Positions 1 to 11,900 of a stretch of DNA of 64,000 nt are shown here, one piece after another (positions within the stretch are counted from its first letter, which is position 1; the number at the start of each line of letters is the position of its first letter). The position numbers were made by a program, and so were the translations under genes. The notes below the pieces were generated by a model. That model saw nothing but the letters and a program-made list of their open reading frames with translations. It made no database searches and was not told the DNA's origin. The stretch comes from Anaspis maculata (taxonomy: Eukaryota; Arthropoda; Insecta; Coleoptera; Scraptiidae), in assembly GCA_949128115.1 (NCBI GenBank), contig OX421964.1:46540601-46604600 (forward strand). The letters run 5' to 3'.

Positions 1-1384
1 GTCAAAGATTGAAGTGGTCCACCCCAAAAACTCGCTCAGGTTCAAATGAGAATATCGTGACGAAAAATAAACCGATTTGAAAAAAGATGATGTTAATTAT
101 TCAAGCGTTCTTCTGACTGCAAGTTCCATATTTGGATATCGTGTTTGCTAATATACTGTATGATATACAGGGTGACAAAAGTAGAAGTGAAAAGTGGTCC
201 ATTTTTAAGTGTGTGTAACTTTTTTAAAAACGATGTTAGATTTTTCTTAATATTATATTTCTAAGAACCTCGCATCAATATTTTGAAACGGTTTCTGACA
301 TTTCATCGCCTTCGATTTCTTGTACAAGGTGTTCGCGTATGAAGTATACACTGCTCCTTGAAGACATCCCCTCAAACATAATTTCAAAAATTGAAGACGA
401 TTCTGATACAATTTTGTCCGTGGGCTTTTAATCCATTGACAAACATTTTCTGTGGTATATCGCTTACAGGGTGCAACATCGAATTTTTTTTTTTAATTGG
501 ACACCCTGTATTTTCGATATGGGAATCGATTCCGCTTTTCATCGTGATTATAAATATATATCACACTTGATAGGTTAGTCAACAAAACACGTGTGAAAAA
601 ATTGATGAAGTTTTGAAAAATTTCGAAAAAAGATTTTTTCAAAAGTGACTTAGTGAATTTTCAATCATTTTTCTATCAATTTGGGTGAATGAATTTGTTT
701 AAAGTTTGAAACTTTCACTAAACTCACCTTAACCGACAAACTTTTGAAAAAAAAAGATTGTTCCATATTTTTTTAAACTCCAACAATTTTTTTAAAAGAT
801 GTTTTTCTGAATAACCTATCAAGTGTGATATATATTATTGATCAAGATGAAAAACGGAAGCGATTCCCATATTAAAATACAGGGTGTTCAGTCTGAGAAA
901 AATTTTCGATGTTACACCCTGTAAGCAAAATATCCCAGAAATATATAGTGAACAGATTTGAAACCTACGGGAAAAAAATCATGGGAGAATCGTTTCTATT
1001 TTGAAATTATGTTCAAGGGGAAGTCTCCAGGCAGGGGGTATGATTTATACGTGAACACCCTGTACAAGAAACAGAAGGCGGTAAAATGTCAAAAACCGTT
1101 TCGAGCTATTGCTGCAAGGTCTCCAAAACTATAGCTAGAAAAATTCTGAAATTGTTTTTCAAAAAGTTACGCACGCTTGAAAATGAACCACTTTGCACTC
1201 CTTCTTTAGTCACCCTGTATATTATACAGTATATCAGTAAACATGATATCCAAACAAGAAACTTGCAGTCAGAAGAACTCTTGAATCACTAACACCATCT
1301 TTTTTCAAATCGGTTGATTTTTAGTCACGATATCCTCATTTGAACCTGAGCGAGTTTTTGGGGTGGACCACTTCAATCTTTGAT
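1..1384. mobile_element. 1.38-kb palindromic foldback element with ACAGGGTG units
   Basis: The first and last ~690 bp are diverged inverted copies; base 2 pairs with base 1383 and the symmetry centre is near 692. Outer ends read TCAAAGATTGAAGTGGTCC and its complement. Inside each arm the motif ACAGGGTG (or ACAAGGTG) recurs about every 150 bp: near 172, 326 and 471 in the left arm, mirrored near 917, 1060 and 1210. This suggests arms made of diverged tandem units. The window begins at or next to the left end, so no target duplication can be read. No transposase is encoded; the 68-codon ORF at 1086 is part of the repeat. Confidence 0.85.
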
Positions 1385-2129
1385 CTGCTTAGATAGATTA
1401 TTCTTCCATTCAACAACCCGCCTCCTTTCTTTTCGTCCCGTTCTCTCTGGAGCGAGCGACGAAGTTTACTATGTTGCATTGTATAATTTTCTTTTTTAGG
1501 GGAGAAACGCCACACGGCAAAACAACCCCATCGAGCTTGCGTTGGTCAGGTCAACACTCGCATAGCGCCATGAGAACGGCCCTACATGAGGGTGCCTCGC
1601 CTAGGACGAGAAACACGACCGCCGGATGCCTTTGTTCACGCTATATTCGATGTGGGTCATACAAGATAGGTAGGTTTTGTTGTTGACGACATCTTTGAGT
1701 CTTGTTCGGTACCCCAATCGGTGTCCTTATCATTTTTTTTCAACTAAATTTAACAATTAAATAGGTAGGTACCATTAAATAGGTACACTAAACACGACTT
1801 ATTACGAGTGGGTAGGTATCTACCTATGTTATTTATATAGGATGGCCCAACGAAAACACAACAGAGGAGTTTTTGGGCATTTTACCTGATTTTTTTTTAA
1901 AAAGCTCAGACAGGTCTATTTTTATATTGAGGGGGACATCTGAAACATAGGTATATTGGCAAGTTTCTATCTTCAGTCCCCTTCCTCCCATCCCATCCTC
2001 CCCATTATTGAAATTTTGATGACACCATCCACTTTGCGATACATCAAATAATCAAAGAGAATCAAATATTCTATCTCAAAATTTTTTTTTTCAAATTTTC
2101 CCAAAATTTTCTGAGTGTCCAATTTAATA
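1385..2129. other. Intergenic, no gene seen
   Basis: There is no supported ORF. The stretch holds TAGGTA/TACCTA microsatellite-like runs near 1763-1830, a common motif of this genome, and AT-rich homopolymer runs. Confidence 0.5.
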
Positions 2130-2137
2130 TTCTTGAC

Positions 2138-3337
2138 TAGGGATCGACCGATACCGATATAGTATATCGGTATATTGGTATATCGGCCTATTTTTGGATT
2201 ATATCGGTATCGGCCTATCGGCCGATATTTAGCCGATATGTCGTCGGTATTTTAATGTGTAGCACGCTTCTTAAAACACTTGGAAAACACATAAGCCAAA
2301 TGATCTTGGAACATGTAACACTCAAAAATCACACCAAATTATTCGTTATTAATACTTACAAAATCCGGAACTGAGAACAAAAAAAATATATTCGAGAAGA
2401 CAATCATACTTAATTCAAAAATTCATCAATATCGAACTAAAAAAAAACTTCTGCCAATAAGAAAAATAATTTGGAGATTATTCAGAATGTTTGTGATAGG
2501 TAGAATCCATTGGAGACTAAAACATCGAAAAACCTTTCGCCGATACGGAAAAAATCGAGGAAAAAATCCTTCATTTTATACACATTGAGTGATGATATGA
2601 TATACAGTGTGGTGATAAAGTTCTGCACAAAATTCATATCTCCGATGATTTTTTTTTTCGGAAAAATCCTGCAATAGGTCGATTTTGTTTTTATCCAACC
2701 CACTAGGTCTACTGTATACAAAAACACTTTTTTCGTTGGCTGTTTTTGAGTAACGATGACGTCATAATTTTTTTTAAATGACAACGACAACCCCCATTTT
2801 TTTTTAAACAACAGTGTGGAAATGTTCATGTCTTACGGCTAGATACCAAGTTGGGGCTGAGACCGTCGTAAGTGCGGTTACCATAGCAACGGCGGATACC
2901 AACCAATCAGACCGCTGTATTTGGCGAGTTAAGCTGTCCTAAACTTTGCGCCTGCAAATTGGTATCGAGCCCTTAGATAACAATTTTTTTGAATAAAATG
3001 CAAACAAAGTAAGAAAACGTGATATTTATCATTACCAAAAAAATACGTGTTTTGATTACAAAATAGTGGTTGGATAAAAACAAAATCGACCTATTTCAGA
3101 ATTTTTTCAGAAAAAAAAAGTGAACGGAAGTACGAATTTTGTGCAGGACTTTATCACCACACTGTATATCCACTTGCGCAATGTATCTCATACGGAAAAA
3201 TCCGAGATAAATAGTAATTGAAGAATAAAAATATTTAGGCCGATACACCGGTATTGGCCGATATGGATATCGCATATATCGGTATCGGGCGATAATCGGT
3301 ACCGGCCAAAAAATCCATAGGTATCGGTCGATCCCTA
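2138..3337. mobile_element. Non-autonomous hAT element with 8-bp target duplication
   Basis: The ends are inverted repeats, TAGGGATCGACCGATACC at the left and its complement at the right. Both are followed inward by CCGATA/TATCGG-rich subterminal repeats. The element is flanked by the direct 8-bp duplication TTCTTGAC (2130-2137 and 3338-3345), the target size of hAT transposons. At 1200 bp and with no transposase ORF it must be a deletion derivative. A Tc1/mariner-type MITE is nested inside (2605-3164). Confidence 0.9.
2605..3164. mobile_element. Tc1/mariner-type MITE nested in the hAT element
   Basis: The terminal inverted repeats read CAGTGTGGTGATAAAG and complement, continue about 30 bp with mismatches, and are flanked by TA on each side (2603-2604, 3165-3166), the target of Tc1/mariner elements. 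A further imperfect inverted pair (near 2830-2847 and 2960-2977) hints at one more nested insertion in the middle. No transposase is present. Confidence 0.8.
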
Positions 3338-3982
3338 TTCTTGACCTCTCAATATTCTCCATTGCAGTCAACGTCATCGTGCACAGCATCGAGGAAGAAT
3401 ATTTTCTGTGGAAAAAGTGCCACCCAAATTCACCCCTTCGCTCCCCCCACCACAACTTTTAAATAAAAAATGACACTATATACCTACTTTGTGATACATC
3501 AAATTGAAGAGAATTCGAAAAGAATTGAATTCTCTTCCTGAACAAAATATTTTAAAAATTCTCAAAAAATCCCTCCCTCCTAAAATTCTTCGAATGTTAA
3601 AATAATTGGGAAAGGGAATAATATTTAAAAAAAATTGTTTTTTCGGCATTTTTAATGTTCTACAAACGTCAAACAAAACACTTGACTATCGTTTTGCGAC
3701 TCTTGCAAGGTCATTTCATGGAATTTTCAAGGTCACACTTTTTGCACGAAGCTGAGCACACGTACAAGATTTTTGGCAGAAAATGACAGTTCTGCGAGTC
3801 AATAACAATAACAAACCGACATAACCAACAAACCGTGAAATTCCAACGTGCTAATTTCCACATGGAAATGACCGTGCATCGTTTAAAACAAGGCGCTACA
3901 AAATGGTGCATTTTTGGGAGCTGCAAATCAGACAGCCGGCGCGTGTCTGTACCATTTCGAAACATCACGAAACAGAGAGCAG

Positions 3983-4161
3983 GGCCGCTATTCTTGAATC
4001 GTGTGAGAAAAGTCCCTGAGAGTTTTATATAATCCGTGCTACACTTCTGTAGCAAAAGTTGCCTAAAAACCACGATTTTAGGCAACAATCGCTACATCAG
4101 TGTACTGCGGAATGTATATTACTCCCAGGGACTTTTCTCACACGATTCAAGAATAGCGGCC
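3983..4161. mobile_element. Palindromic CWG-MITE, copy 1
   Basis: This 179-bp near-palindrome starts GGCCGCTATTCTTGAATCG and ends with the complement. It is flanked by CAG at 3980-3982 and CAG at 4162-4164. Its core folds into a ~21-bp stem. Four other copies lie at 5614, 35442, 38997 and 42383. The right-hand CAG is also the left flank of the next element, so the two insertions are separated by one target trinucleotide. Confidence 0.9.
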
Positions 4162-4164
4162 CAG

Positions 4165-5061
4165 GGGTGGGACTCTGTGTTGGTGTCGCTAGCTACTTAT
4201 CGCCACGAAGCGATAGTTTCGTACTACGCGCAGTAGTAAGCGACCTCCCACCACACCTCATCATCGCTAAGAAAGTCGCCAGAAAGCGACACCTCGAGAC
4301 GTGTAGAGAACGGTGTTAACGGTCGCTTGTGGGGTTGTTTTGTTTTGTTGTTGTTGTTGTTGTTTTACATCATCAATTTTGTCATCACAAGTCGACAAAC
4401 ACCACTACCACTATCCAGCTAGCATTATCATTATCATAATTATCATATGTATAGGTACTCTGTTGTAAAATTAGCCCAGATTAACGTTTAAAAGCTATAT
4501 TTTGTTTTTGTGTTGAATAATGAATAATATTCTCAGATTTACATTTATTTATTTGTTTATACGGATTTTCATTTTTGATGTTGTTTTCAATAATAACTTT
4601 GATTATTTATTATTTTCATGTAATTAGCTACGCTTATATATTTGGCGTTGGTTTGTTACATCATCATTGAGGTATATCATTATATTTTAACGAAGATACA
4701 TCCTAATTTTTTCTAGCCAACTTTAAGTCACGCTAAACATTTATAAACACTTTATGCACCATCTTGGTTAAAAGTTGAAGCTCTAAACATGAGAAAATTT
4801 TGTTTGTTATGCCCACCGTGCCCACCCAAGTTTCAAAATATGACGTTTTAACCAGAACTGCCAACATTAGGCCAACAACTTCTCTACAAAGCTACTGTGA
4901 TAAATGCCTACTTTCGCAGAATGGCTAATATAAAGCCGAACTGTTCCGAAGCGTACGCGATAGGTGCACAGAGTGCAAGTTCTAGCGACTATTGCTATCG
5001 CCTATGGTTATCGACTATCGCTTCGAAGCGACTGTCGCCGGAACAACACAGAGTCCCACCC
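4165..5061. mobile_element. 897-bp CWG-flanked DNA element, copy A
   Basis: The terminal inverted repeats are GGGTGGGACTCTGTGTT and complement, with an exact CAG on each side (4162-4164, 5062-5064). A second copy (7391-8293) is highly similar throughout, with small indels, showing that the unit moved as a block. Subterminal GCGAC/GTCGC motifs (AAGCGATAG, AAGCGACTG) lie near both ends. A TTG microsatellite sits near 4338-4366. No transposase ORF is present. Confidence 0.88.
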
Positions 5062-5370
5062 CAGGTGAGAGTCTCTAAGGTAGCAGTCACACTGAGCCAC
5101 CCACCACCACCCACTACCATCAACCAAAAATCAAACGCACGCAATGTAATGATGGTGGTCACACTGCAGCCACCTCTTACCACCGCCCAGTGACCACCGG
5201 TGGCCATGTGTTTGAAATTTCCAAAGTGGTGGCCAGTGGTCGGTGGTTAACAATACGCATCTTGATGCGCATGCAGAACAAACATTTTGTGTATACATGC
5301 AACATACAATGTGTATGTCGATCCCGAAGAGAACAAAGGTTTCACTTTTGTCACAAACAAGTTGTAACAT

Positions 5371-5607
5371 TTATTTTTCATACATTAATAAGTAATAACT
5401 GTAAAATTGTTCTTCATCATCAACAAGCTGCGGCACTAATTGATGAAATTCTCCTAGTTGTTCTCTATCGAGAAACATTTGACGCACCCTCATGTTCCGG
5501 CGTTTTTTACGGATTTTTTTCGAGATGTAGTATAAAGCTACAGCTTCGTCGGTATCTGAGTCATCGGACGAAATCATTGCAATCACAGAGCTTGTCAATC
5601 TTGTCAT
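5371..5607 (-). pseudogene. Truncated HARBI1-like transposase N-terminus
   Basis: The 79-codon ORF starts with ATG. It has an acidic Ser/Asp stretch (SSDDSDTDEAVA), a basic stretch (KKIRKKRRN), then a segment like the beginning of PIF/Harbinger nucleases: an Arg-rich run followed by GEFHQLVPQL and DDEEQFYSYYLLM. The DDE catalytic residues lie far downstream in intact proteins and are missing here, so this is a dead remnant. Its position inside a TAA-flanked element with Harbinger-like ends supports the assignment. Family naming rests on pattern, not on a search. Confidence 0.65.
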
Positions 5608-5613
5608 GAGCTG

Positions 5614-5753
5614 GGCCGCTATTCTTGAATCGTGTGAGAAAAGTCCCTGGGAGTAAAATACATTCCGCAGTACACTGATGTAGCGAATGTTGCCTAAAAT
5701 CGTGGTTTTTAGGCAACTTTCGCTACAGAATTGTAGTACGGATTATATAAAAC
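5614..5753. mobile_element. Palindromic CWG-MITE, copy 2 (right end missing)
   Basis: This copy is in the orientation of copies 3 and 4, preceded by CTG (5611-5613). It matches the family through the core stem-loop and stops after GATTATATAAAAC, losing about the last 26-40 bp including the right inverted end. It is inserted in the Harbinger-like element at 5079-5903. Confidence 0.85.
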
Positions 5754-5908
5754 AGGATTATGTCAAATTCAGGAGGGGGACACGGTGGTTGACGGTGGAC
5801 GATGGACGGTGGCTCAGTGAGACCATGGTCGATTATTTTGCTTGGTGGTAGTGGGTGGTGGTGGGTGGTAGTGGGTGGTGATGGCTCCAGTGTGACTGCT
5901 GCCTAATA

Positions 5909-6540
5909 GCATTTTCCACTGGCTTGCACTTTTGTGCAAATCGTGGAAGTGCAATGACGTCACGCACTCCACGAGCTTTGCATTGGAACCACCCTCATGC
6001 GCCGGAGTGCGCGATGCGTTAAAATTCAGTGGAATATGATGCAGCGTGCACTTGCGACAAATTGACGCAAGTGCCTTTTCCCACTCGAAAATTCGCTTTA
6101 AATTAGAAGATGAAGTAATTTTCTTACAATAAAAAATGAAACCAAACCAAAATATTAAACTAAATCCGAAAATTTATGAGCAACATGTTCAATAAAGTTG
6201 TGAATTTTGGGTTTCACTCTTTTGTTTTTCTTCATCAGTGCAATAATTTCTATGTCTGAGTCCGAACAATCGCTGGACTCTACAAATTCCCTAACAAATT
6301 GATCAACTGCTAATTTAAACTGCAGTTTACTCTGTTTACTTCGAATTGGCGCCATATTGCATTGCACTGCACTGGACGCACGAGCTCCCAGAGGTCGTGT
6401 GAAAAATGCGCATTTAATGCAAGTTCATCTTTCCAGTGGAACGTACACTTTTAATTTGGTACGATGCACTATCGCCAGTGGAAAACGATTCCACTGCCTC
6501 GGTGCAAAAAGTGCGCACTAAAACTCCCAGTGGAAAACGC
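5909..6540. mobile_element. Non-autonomous DNA element with GCNTTTTCCACTGG ends
   Basis: The inverted ends GCATTTTCCACTGG and CCAGTGGAAAACGC are flanked by TA (5907-5908, 6541-6542). The left flank abuts the TAA duplication of the previous Harbinger-like element, so the two are separated by five bases. The CCAGTGGAAAACG motif also occurs internally near 6475. A minus-strand ORF remnant (6155-6355) suggests a PIF/Harbinger origin. Confidence 0.7.
6155..6355 (-). pseudogene. Possible Harbinger-type transposase N-terminal remnant
   Basis: The ORF has 66 codons from the ATG of MAPIRSK. It contains an acidic Ser/Asp patch (SSDCSDSDIE), a basic patch (KKNKRVKPK) and then HNFIEHVAHKFSD, the layout expected before the Harbinger nuclease domain and like that of the neighbouring remnant at 5371-5607. 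No catalytic residues are present. The assignment is inference from layout and from the surrounding inverted-repeat element. Confidence 0.4.
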
Positions 6541-6542
6541 TA

Positions 6543-7387
6543 TGAGAAAACGGAACTCGCGCAAAATTCGACAGTTGACGGCAGACTCGCTTATCCGTCA
6601 ATGTTCGATATCACGCTTGCGCATAAGTTCCACGAAATGTGCTAGTTGGATTCATTGACCTAGAGTTGACCTATGACCTATGACAAAGCAAGAGCTTTTT
6701 GATTTCGCCAAATAATCGAAGCCAGATTTTCAGGTATATTTTTCATTGTACCAGATTATTTTCACGCGATGGCACATTCTCATTTCATTTTATAACCGCT
6801 GGCGCTGATCCGATGTGATCCGAATTACTGGATTCGAATCCGTTGCGTTCGGAAACCCGTTTATGGTGATTTCATGCTCAATAATCCGATCGGCGAATCT
6901 GGGTGTTCTGCCGCTGATAGGAATGGGAGGTCGGACATTTCCAAGGACGTTTCCAAAAGGACATTTCCAATGACGCGAGGCGGAAAAGTGTGGAAAGTGT
7001 GAAAAATGTTCGCGCAAGCGCCGTTTACGCGTGTGATGCTATTGGACGATGAGCATCGTGTTCGTGTGCTCAAAAACCAAAACAAAGTGTTGTGTTGTTT
7101 TAACACTGGCCGGCTGGACCGCGTCTTAAAAGTGGTGTATTTATGCTGTATGATTGATGTGATGATGTGTATGTAGCGTTATTGTAGTACCTGTATTGTT
7201 ATTTTATTTGTTTTTAAGTTTTTTCAGTTTTTTTAATGAAGTTCATTTCATGCAAATTATTTTATTAATGTTGTTAAATTGAGAAAAAACATTTTCAACT
7301 TTACCGAAACAAATAATGAATTACTGGTTGCGGCCAAAATAAAGTGGACGACAATGTCAACGAGTTGGCTTGCTGTCATGCGACGTT
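6543..7387. other. Intergenic, no gene seen
   Basis: Short ORFs on both strands here overlap each other in shadow frames and show no recognisable domain. No inverted-repeat element was found. Confidence 0.4.
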
Positions 7388-7390
7388 CAG

Positions 7391-8293
7391 GGGTGGGACT
7401 CTGTGTTAGTGTCGCTAGCTACTTATCGCCACGAAGCGATAGTTTCATACTACGCGCAGTAGTAAGCGACCTCCCACCACACCTCATCATCGCTAAGAAA
7501 GTCGCCAGAAAGCGACACCTCGAGACGTGTAGAGAACGGTGTTTACGGTCGCTTGTGGGGTTGTTTTGTTTTGCTGTTGTTGTTTTACATCATCAATTTT
7601 GTCATTACAAGTCGACAAACACCACTACCACTATCCAGCTAGCATTATTATTATTATTATAATTATCATATGTATAGGTACTGGTATACTGTTGTAAAAA
7701 TTAGCCCAGAATAACGTTTAAAAAAGCTATATTTTGTTTTTGTGTTGAATATAATGAATAATACTCTCAGATTTACATTTATTTATTTGTTTATACGGAT
7801 TTTCATTTTTGATGTTGTTTTCAATAATAACAAATTTGATTATTTATTATTTTCATGCAATATTTGGCGTTGGTTTGTTACATTATCACTGAGGTATCAT
7901 TATACTTTAACGAAGATACATAGGTAGGTACTAAATTTTTTTCTAGCCAACCTTGAATCACGCTAAACAATTTTAAAGGATTTATAAACACTTCATGCAC
8001 CATCTTGGTTGAAAGTTGAAACTCTAAAAATTAGAAAATTTTGTTTGTTATGCCCACCAAAGTTTCAAAATATGACGTTTTTACCAGAACTGCCAACATT
8101 AGGCCAACAACTTCTCTACAAAGTTACTGTAATAAATGCCTACTTTCGCAGAATGGCTAATACAAAGCCGAACTGTTCCGAAGCGTACGCGATAGGTGCA
8201 CAGAGTGCAAGTTCTAGCGACTGTTGCTATCGCCTATGGTTGTCGACTATCGCTTCGAAGCGACTGTCGCCGGAACAACACAGAGTCCCACCC
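7391..8293. mobile_element. CWG-flanked DNA element, copy B, just upstream of CDC23
   Basis: This is the second copy of the element at 4165-5061, in the same orientation, with inverted ends GGGTGGGACTCTGTGTT and flanked by CAG (7388-7390, 8294-8296). Its right end is 313 bp before the CDC23 start codon, so it borders or lies within the promoter region. No transposase ORF is present. Confidence 0.88.
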
Positions 8294-8469
8294 CAGGCCA
8301 GAATCCAGAATCCTGAAAAATCTGTCAACTGTCGTCCACTTTAAAAAGTCCGCAACGTACCTAAATTCTATGACCTAAATATATAGATAGACCACTCTCC
8401 ATACAGTGATTGCTGGACGCGGCAACGTCGCCTCGCCACGGCATTTCACTAGACGATGTCAAATGGATG

Positions 8470-8606
8470 TCGATTTTTTGACGTTCATTTGACGTTTGTG
8501 TAACCTCAAAAATTTGAATTTTGTTTTCGCTGACCAACTGCTGTTTACCTGTTTATCACCTGTTTATCAAAGTGAACAAGGTGGTCAAAGTAATTCCAGG
8601 ATCACA
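8470..8606 (+). promoter_or_regulatory. Probable CDC23 promoter and 5' UTR
   Basis: The stretch between mobile element copy B and the start codon contains two TTGACGTT motifs close together near 8478 and 8489, each holding a TGACGT half-site like those bound by CREB/ATF factors. No TATA box is evident. The transcription start is not visible in sequence. Confidence 0.3.
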
Positions 8607-8914
8607 ATGGACGATCTTGATTTCAAACTTGACTTGCCCCAAGTGAAAAAAGACTTGCTTCGCGGAATCCACGAGAGTTCCCAGCGCGGTCTGAACCACA
8701 GCGTCAAGTGGTTATCAGAACTGAATTTCGCCATTTTACACATCAAACTACCACCAGAAGACACTCCAACATTCGCCAATGATTGTGGAGAAGAGCTCGC
8801 GACTTTCCTGGTGGCCAAATCGTATTTCGACCTTAAGGAGTATGACCGTTGTGCCTTTTTCGCCAACATCAACAACCAGTCTCCGAAGCTCCGCTTCCTC
8901 CACTACTATGCCAG
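8607..8914 (+). CDS. CDC23: CDC23 exon 1
   Basis: It encodes residues 1-102 plus two bases of codon 103. This is the family's N-terminal APC8 region, including LATFLVAKSYFDLKEYDRC and the FLHYYAR end. The donor is CAG|GTAGGT. Intron 1 is 83 bp (8915-8997). Confidence 0.93.
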
Positions 8915-11900
8915 GTAGGTACCCACCACTCTTCACATTCAGTTAGGTGAAATATGAAAAGGTAGCCATCGTTAATTCTATTATTACTACTTGTCAGGTA
9001 CTTCTCAATTGAAAAGAAGAAACTGGACAACATGACAGACAATCACTGTCCTCCGGATCCTGGCGACAACAGTCAATTGACTGAGTTGTGCACTGAGCTG
9101 AAGAAAGACTTGTACGACGACAAGCTTGACAGTTATTGCTTGTATTTATATGGAGTGATATTGAAGAAGCTAGATCTGATACCTGTAGCAGTAGCTATGT
9201 TCGCTAAAGCAGTTAGTGAAGAACCGATGCTGTGGAGTGCCTGGTTCGAGTTGGGTAAACTTCTGCAGGATAGAAATAAGATTTTCACGTTGGATCTTCC
9301 CAATCATTGGATGAAGTACTTCTTCTTGGCACATACTTTTTTGGAACAACTCAATAATGATGAAGCACTTCGAATTTATACGGATTTGTATGCTCAAGAA
9401 CTAAAGAACAGCACTTATCTAATGGCACAAATGGCAATGGCGCATCACAATAGGAGAGGTAATTTTGTCTAAAATATTTTTGGTTTTAAATCATTGAATC
9501 ATTATCAAGCCATAATAATTCTTTGTGAGGGGTACTCGTTAAAGTAGTCCTCCAGGAAGTGAATATTTGCACAATTCCTGTGAAAAACTGCTGTTTGGTA
9601 GAGCTTGGTAGCGTTTAGTGGTAGACATGCCTTATGCTATCAGAACTGGGCACCAGGGTTTGAGTTCAAATCCCTGTTGGAGCATTTTTTTATTCAGTTT
9701 TTGATCGCAAACCTGATGGCCCACTATCAGGTCTGTCATTACCATAAGGTTCATTGAATTGAGCTGGTTTTTGACCTGAAAGGAATTTTGCTCTTGCAAA
9801 GTTGAATTCTACTGTCACAGGCAAATTTTGCGTAAACAGTGAGTCATTTGTTTTATGCACAGGTTGTACAGAGCCACAGCACAGAACTGTGTTTGTGATT
9901 TATTCGCACAACAAGTAAACATTTTTTTGGTACACGCTCTCCAAAATGGTCATTGATCTACTCCCGTATCCTACTGGCCATTTTTAGACACGCAAACGCG
10001 TATCGTACTAGTAGTGGGGGCACTAGGTGAATGAACCTTGCAAATGGTGATGAAAGCATGAAATTCGGTACACGTACTCAGAATGAGCTCCTCTTTCAGA
10101 TAAGAAGTGGAGCCACGCCGAATTCTCATCGGAAGGGGGCTCGGGGGGCTCCTGAAAGTTGAAGGTGCTAGGACTCCCACTAAACCGCTAATCAGCTCGT
10201 TTTGATAATTAGAAAGGAAACTTATGAATATATCGTAAACATTGACGGCGTTTGTCGCCTTGTCCCAGGAATTTTTCATTGTGATAAAAAATAAGTTCTT
10301 CGGCAGATCACAAAAATTGGTTTTATTTTATTTTCACCTACAAAGAATTGATAAGGATATGTGCAACACGTTGATTCCCACAAACTCGTATCCTCTGAAT
10401 TCGTTTGTGGAGTCAAAATTTGGATGGTGTATCTTTTTGAAGAAGGGCATTCCAAAGAGTGAGCTATTTTCAACACTAAGTTCAAACAGAATTTTTTCCA
10501 TGTTCTGGATCGAAATTACTGAATTCCTCCCAGCAAAACATACCCTGAACCGTTCTTTTGAAGGACCGCGTGCGAATGAACGTGGAGTAAGTCCTGAAAC
10601 ACCATCAGAATTTTTCTTCCGTGATGCTGCGCTCCACTCTCGACCGGAGCAATTAGATTCCTACACAGCATGCGCGGAATGTATACACGATGCAGGGTAT
10701 TTTCTCGGTTCGGTCAAATTTTTCATTATTGAAATTGTGTCATAATATTGAAATAACGTGTATACGCTCCGCGCATGCTATGTAGGAACCTAATCGCCCC
10801 GATCGAGAGTGGAACGCAGCATCGCAGAAGAAAAATTCTGATGATGTTTCAGGACTTCCTCCACTTTCAATCGCACGCGGTACTTCCAAAGAACGGTTCA
10901 GGGTATGTTTTGCTGGGACGAATTCAGTAATTGCGATCCAGAACATTGAAAAATTCTGCTTGAACTTAGTGTTGAAAATAGCCCACTCTTTGGAATGTCC
11001 TTCTTCAAGAAAATACACCATCAAAATTTTGACTCCACAAACGAATTCAGAGAATACGAATTTGTGGGAATCAACGTGTTGCACATCTCCTTATTGATTC
11101 TTTGTAAGTGAACATGAAATAAAACCAATTTTTGTGATCTACCGAAGAACTTATTTTTAATCATAATGAAAAATTCCCGGAACAAGGCGATAAACGCCGT
11201 CAATGTTTACGATATATTCATAAGTTTCCTTTCTGATCATCAAAACGAACTGATTAGCGGTTTAGTGGGAGTCCTAGCACCTTCAACTTTCAGGAGCCCC
11301 CCGAGCCCCCTTCCGATGAGAATTCGGCGTGGCTCCACTTCTTATCTGAAAGAGGAGCTCATTCTGAGTACGTGTACCGAATTTCATGCTTTCATCACCA
11401 TTTGCAAGGTTCATCCCGATTTTGGCTCTTAGCGCCCGCACTCTAGCGCTTGACTTTTATGACACTGAAAGGCATTGCTACCTCTAGAATTCGTCAATTT
11501 CTTTGAAATATTCCAGGCAAAATAGATAAATAGTATATTGCACTCGTTTAATAAGACGTTTCGTCACGCTCCTTCCTTTGGGACCCTCCTCACTGCGTTC
11601 GTCGGGCCTCAAAAAAAGTCGTACGACAAACTTCGTGTTATTAAACTCATATAATAATATATTATTTGCGAATTGTTTTGAGTCCGCAAAATACGTCTTC
11701 AAGGACTGAGTCCTTTAAAGGTAACTAGGCAACACTTTAGAGGCACTGAATTATTTGTTTATTGAAATGTATAGTTATTCACAATATCGTTACGTATTTC
11801 GCATACGGGTTCGATTATAATTGGGACGAGTTTTAAAACACACACTGTTTATTACTGCGTACTACAATAAATACACACGCCAACTATTATTTACGCTTGG

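Larger units (their letters stand above)
5079..5903. mobile_element. PIF/Harbinger-like element with TAA target duplication
   Basis: The inverted ends read GGTAGCAGTCACACTG and CAGTGTGACTGCTGCC and are flanked by TAA on both sides (5076-5078, 5904-5906), the standard PIF/Harbinger target. GTGG-rich subterminal repeats follow. The element carries a minus-strand ORF (5371-5607) resembling the N-terminus of a HARBI1-type transposase and is interrupted by a truncated CWG-MITE (5614-5753). The rest of the transposase is absent. Confidence 0.87.

Noticed and set aside
10242..11432. Several ORFs of 70-167 codons in the 10-11.4-kb region
   Set aside because: They appear as mirrored pairs in the two arms of a palindrome and have no recognisable domain.
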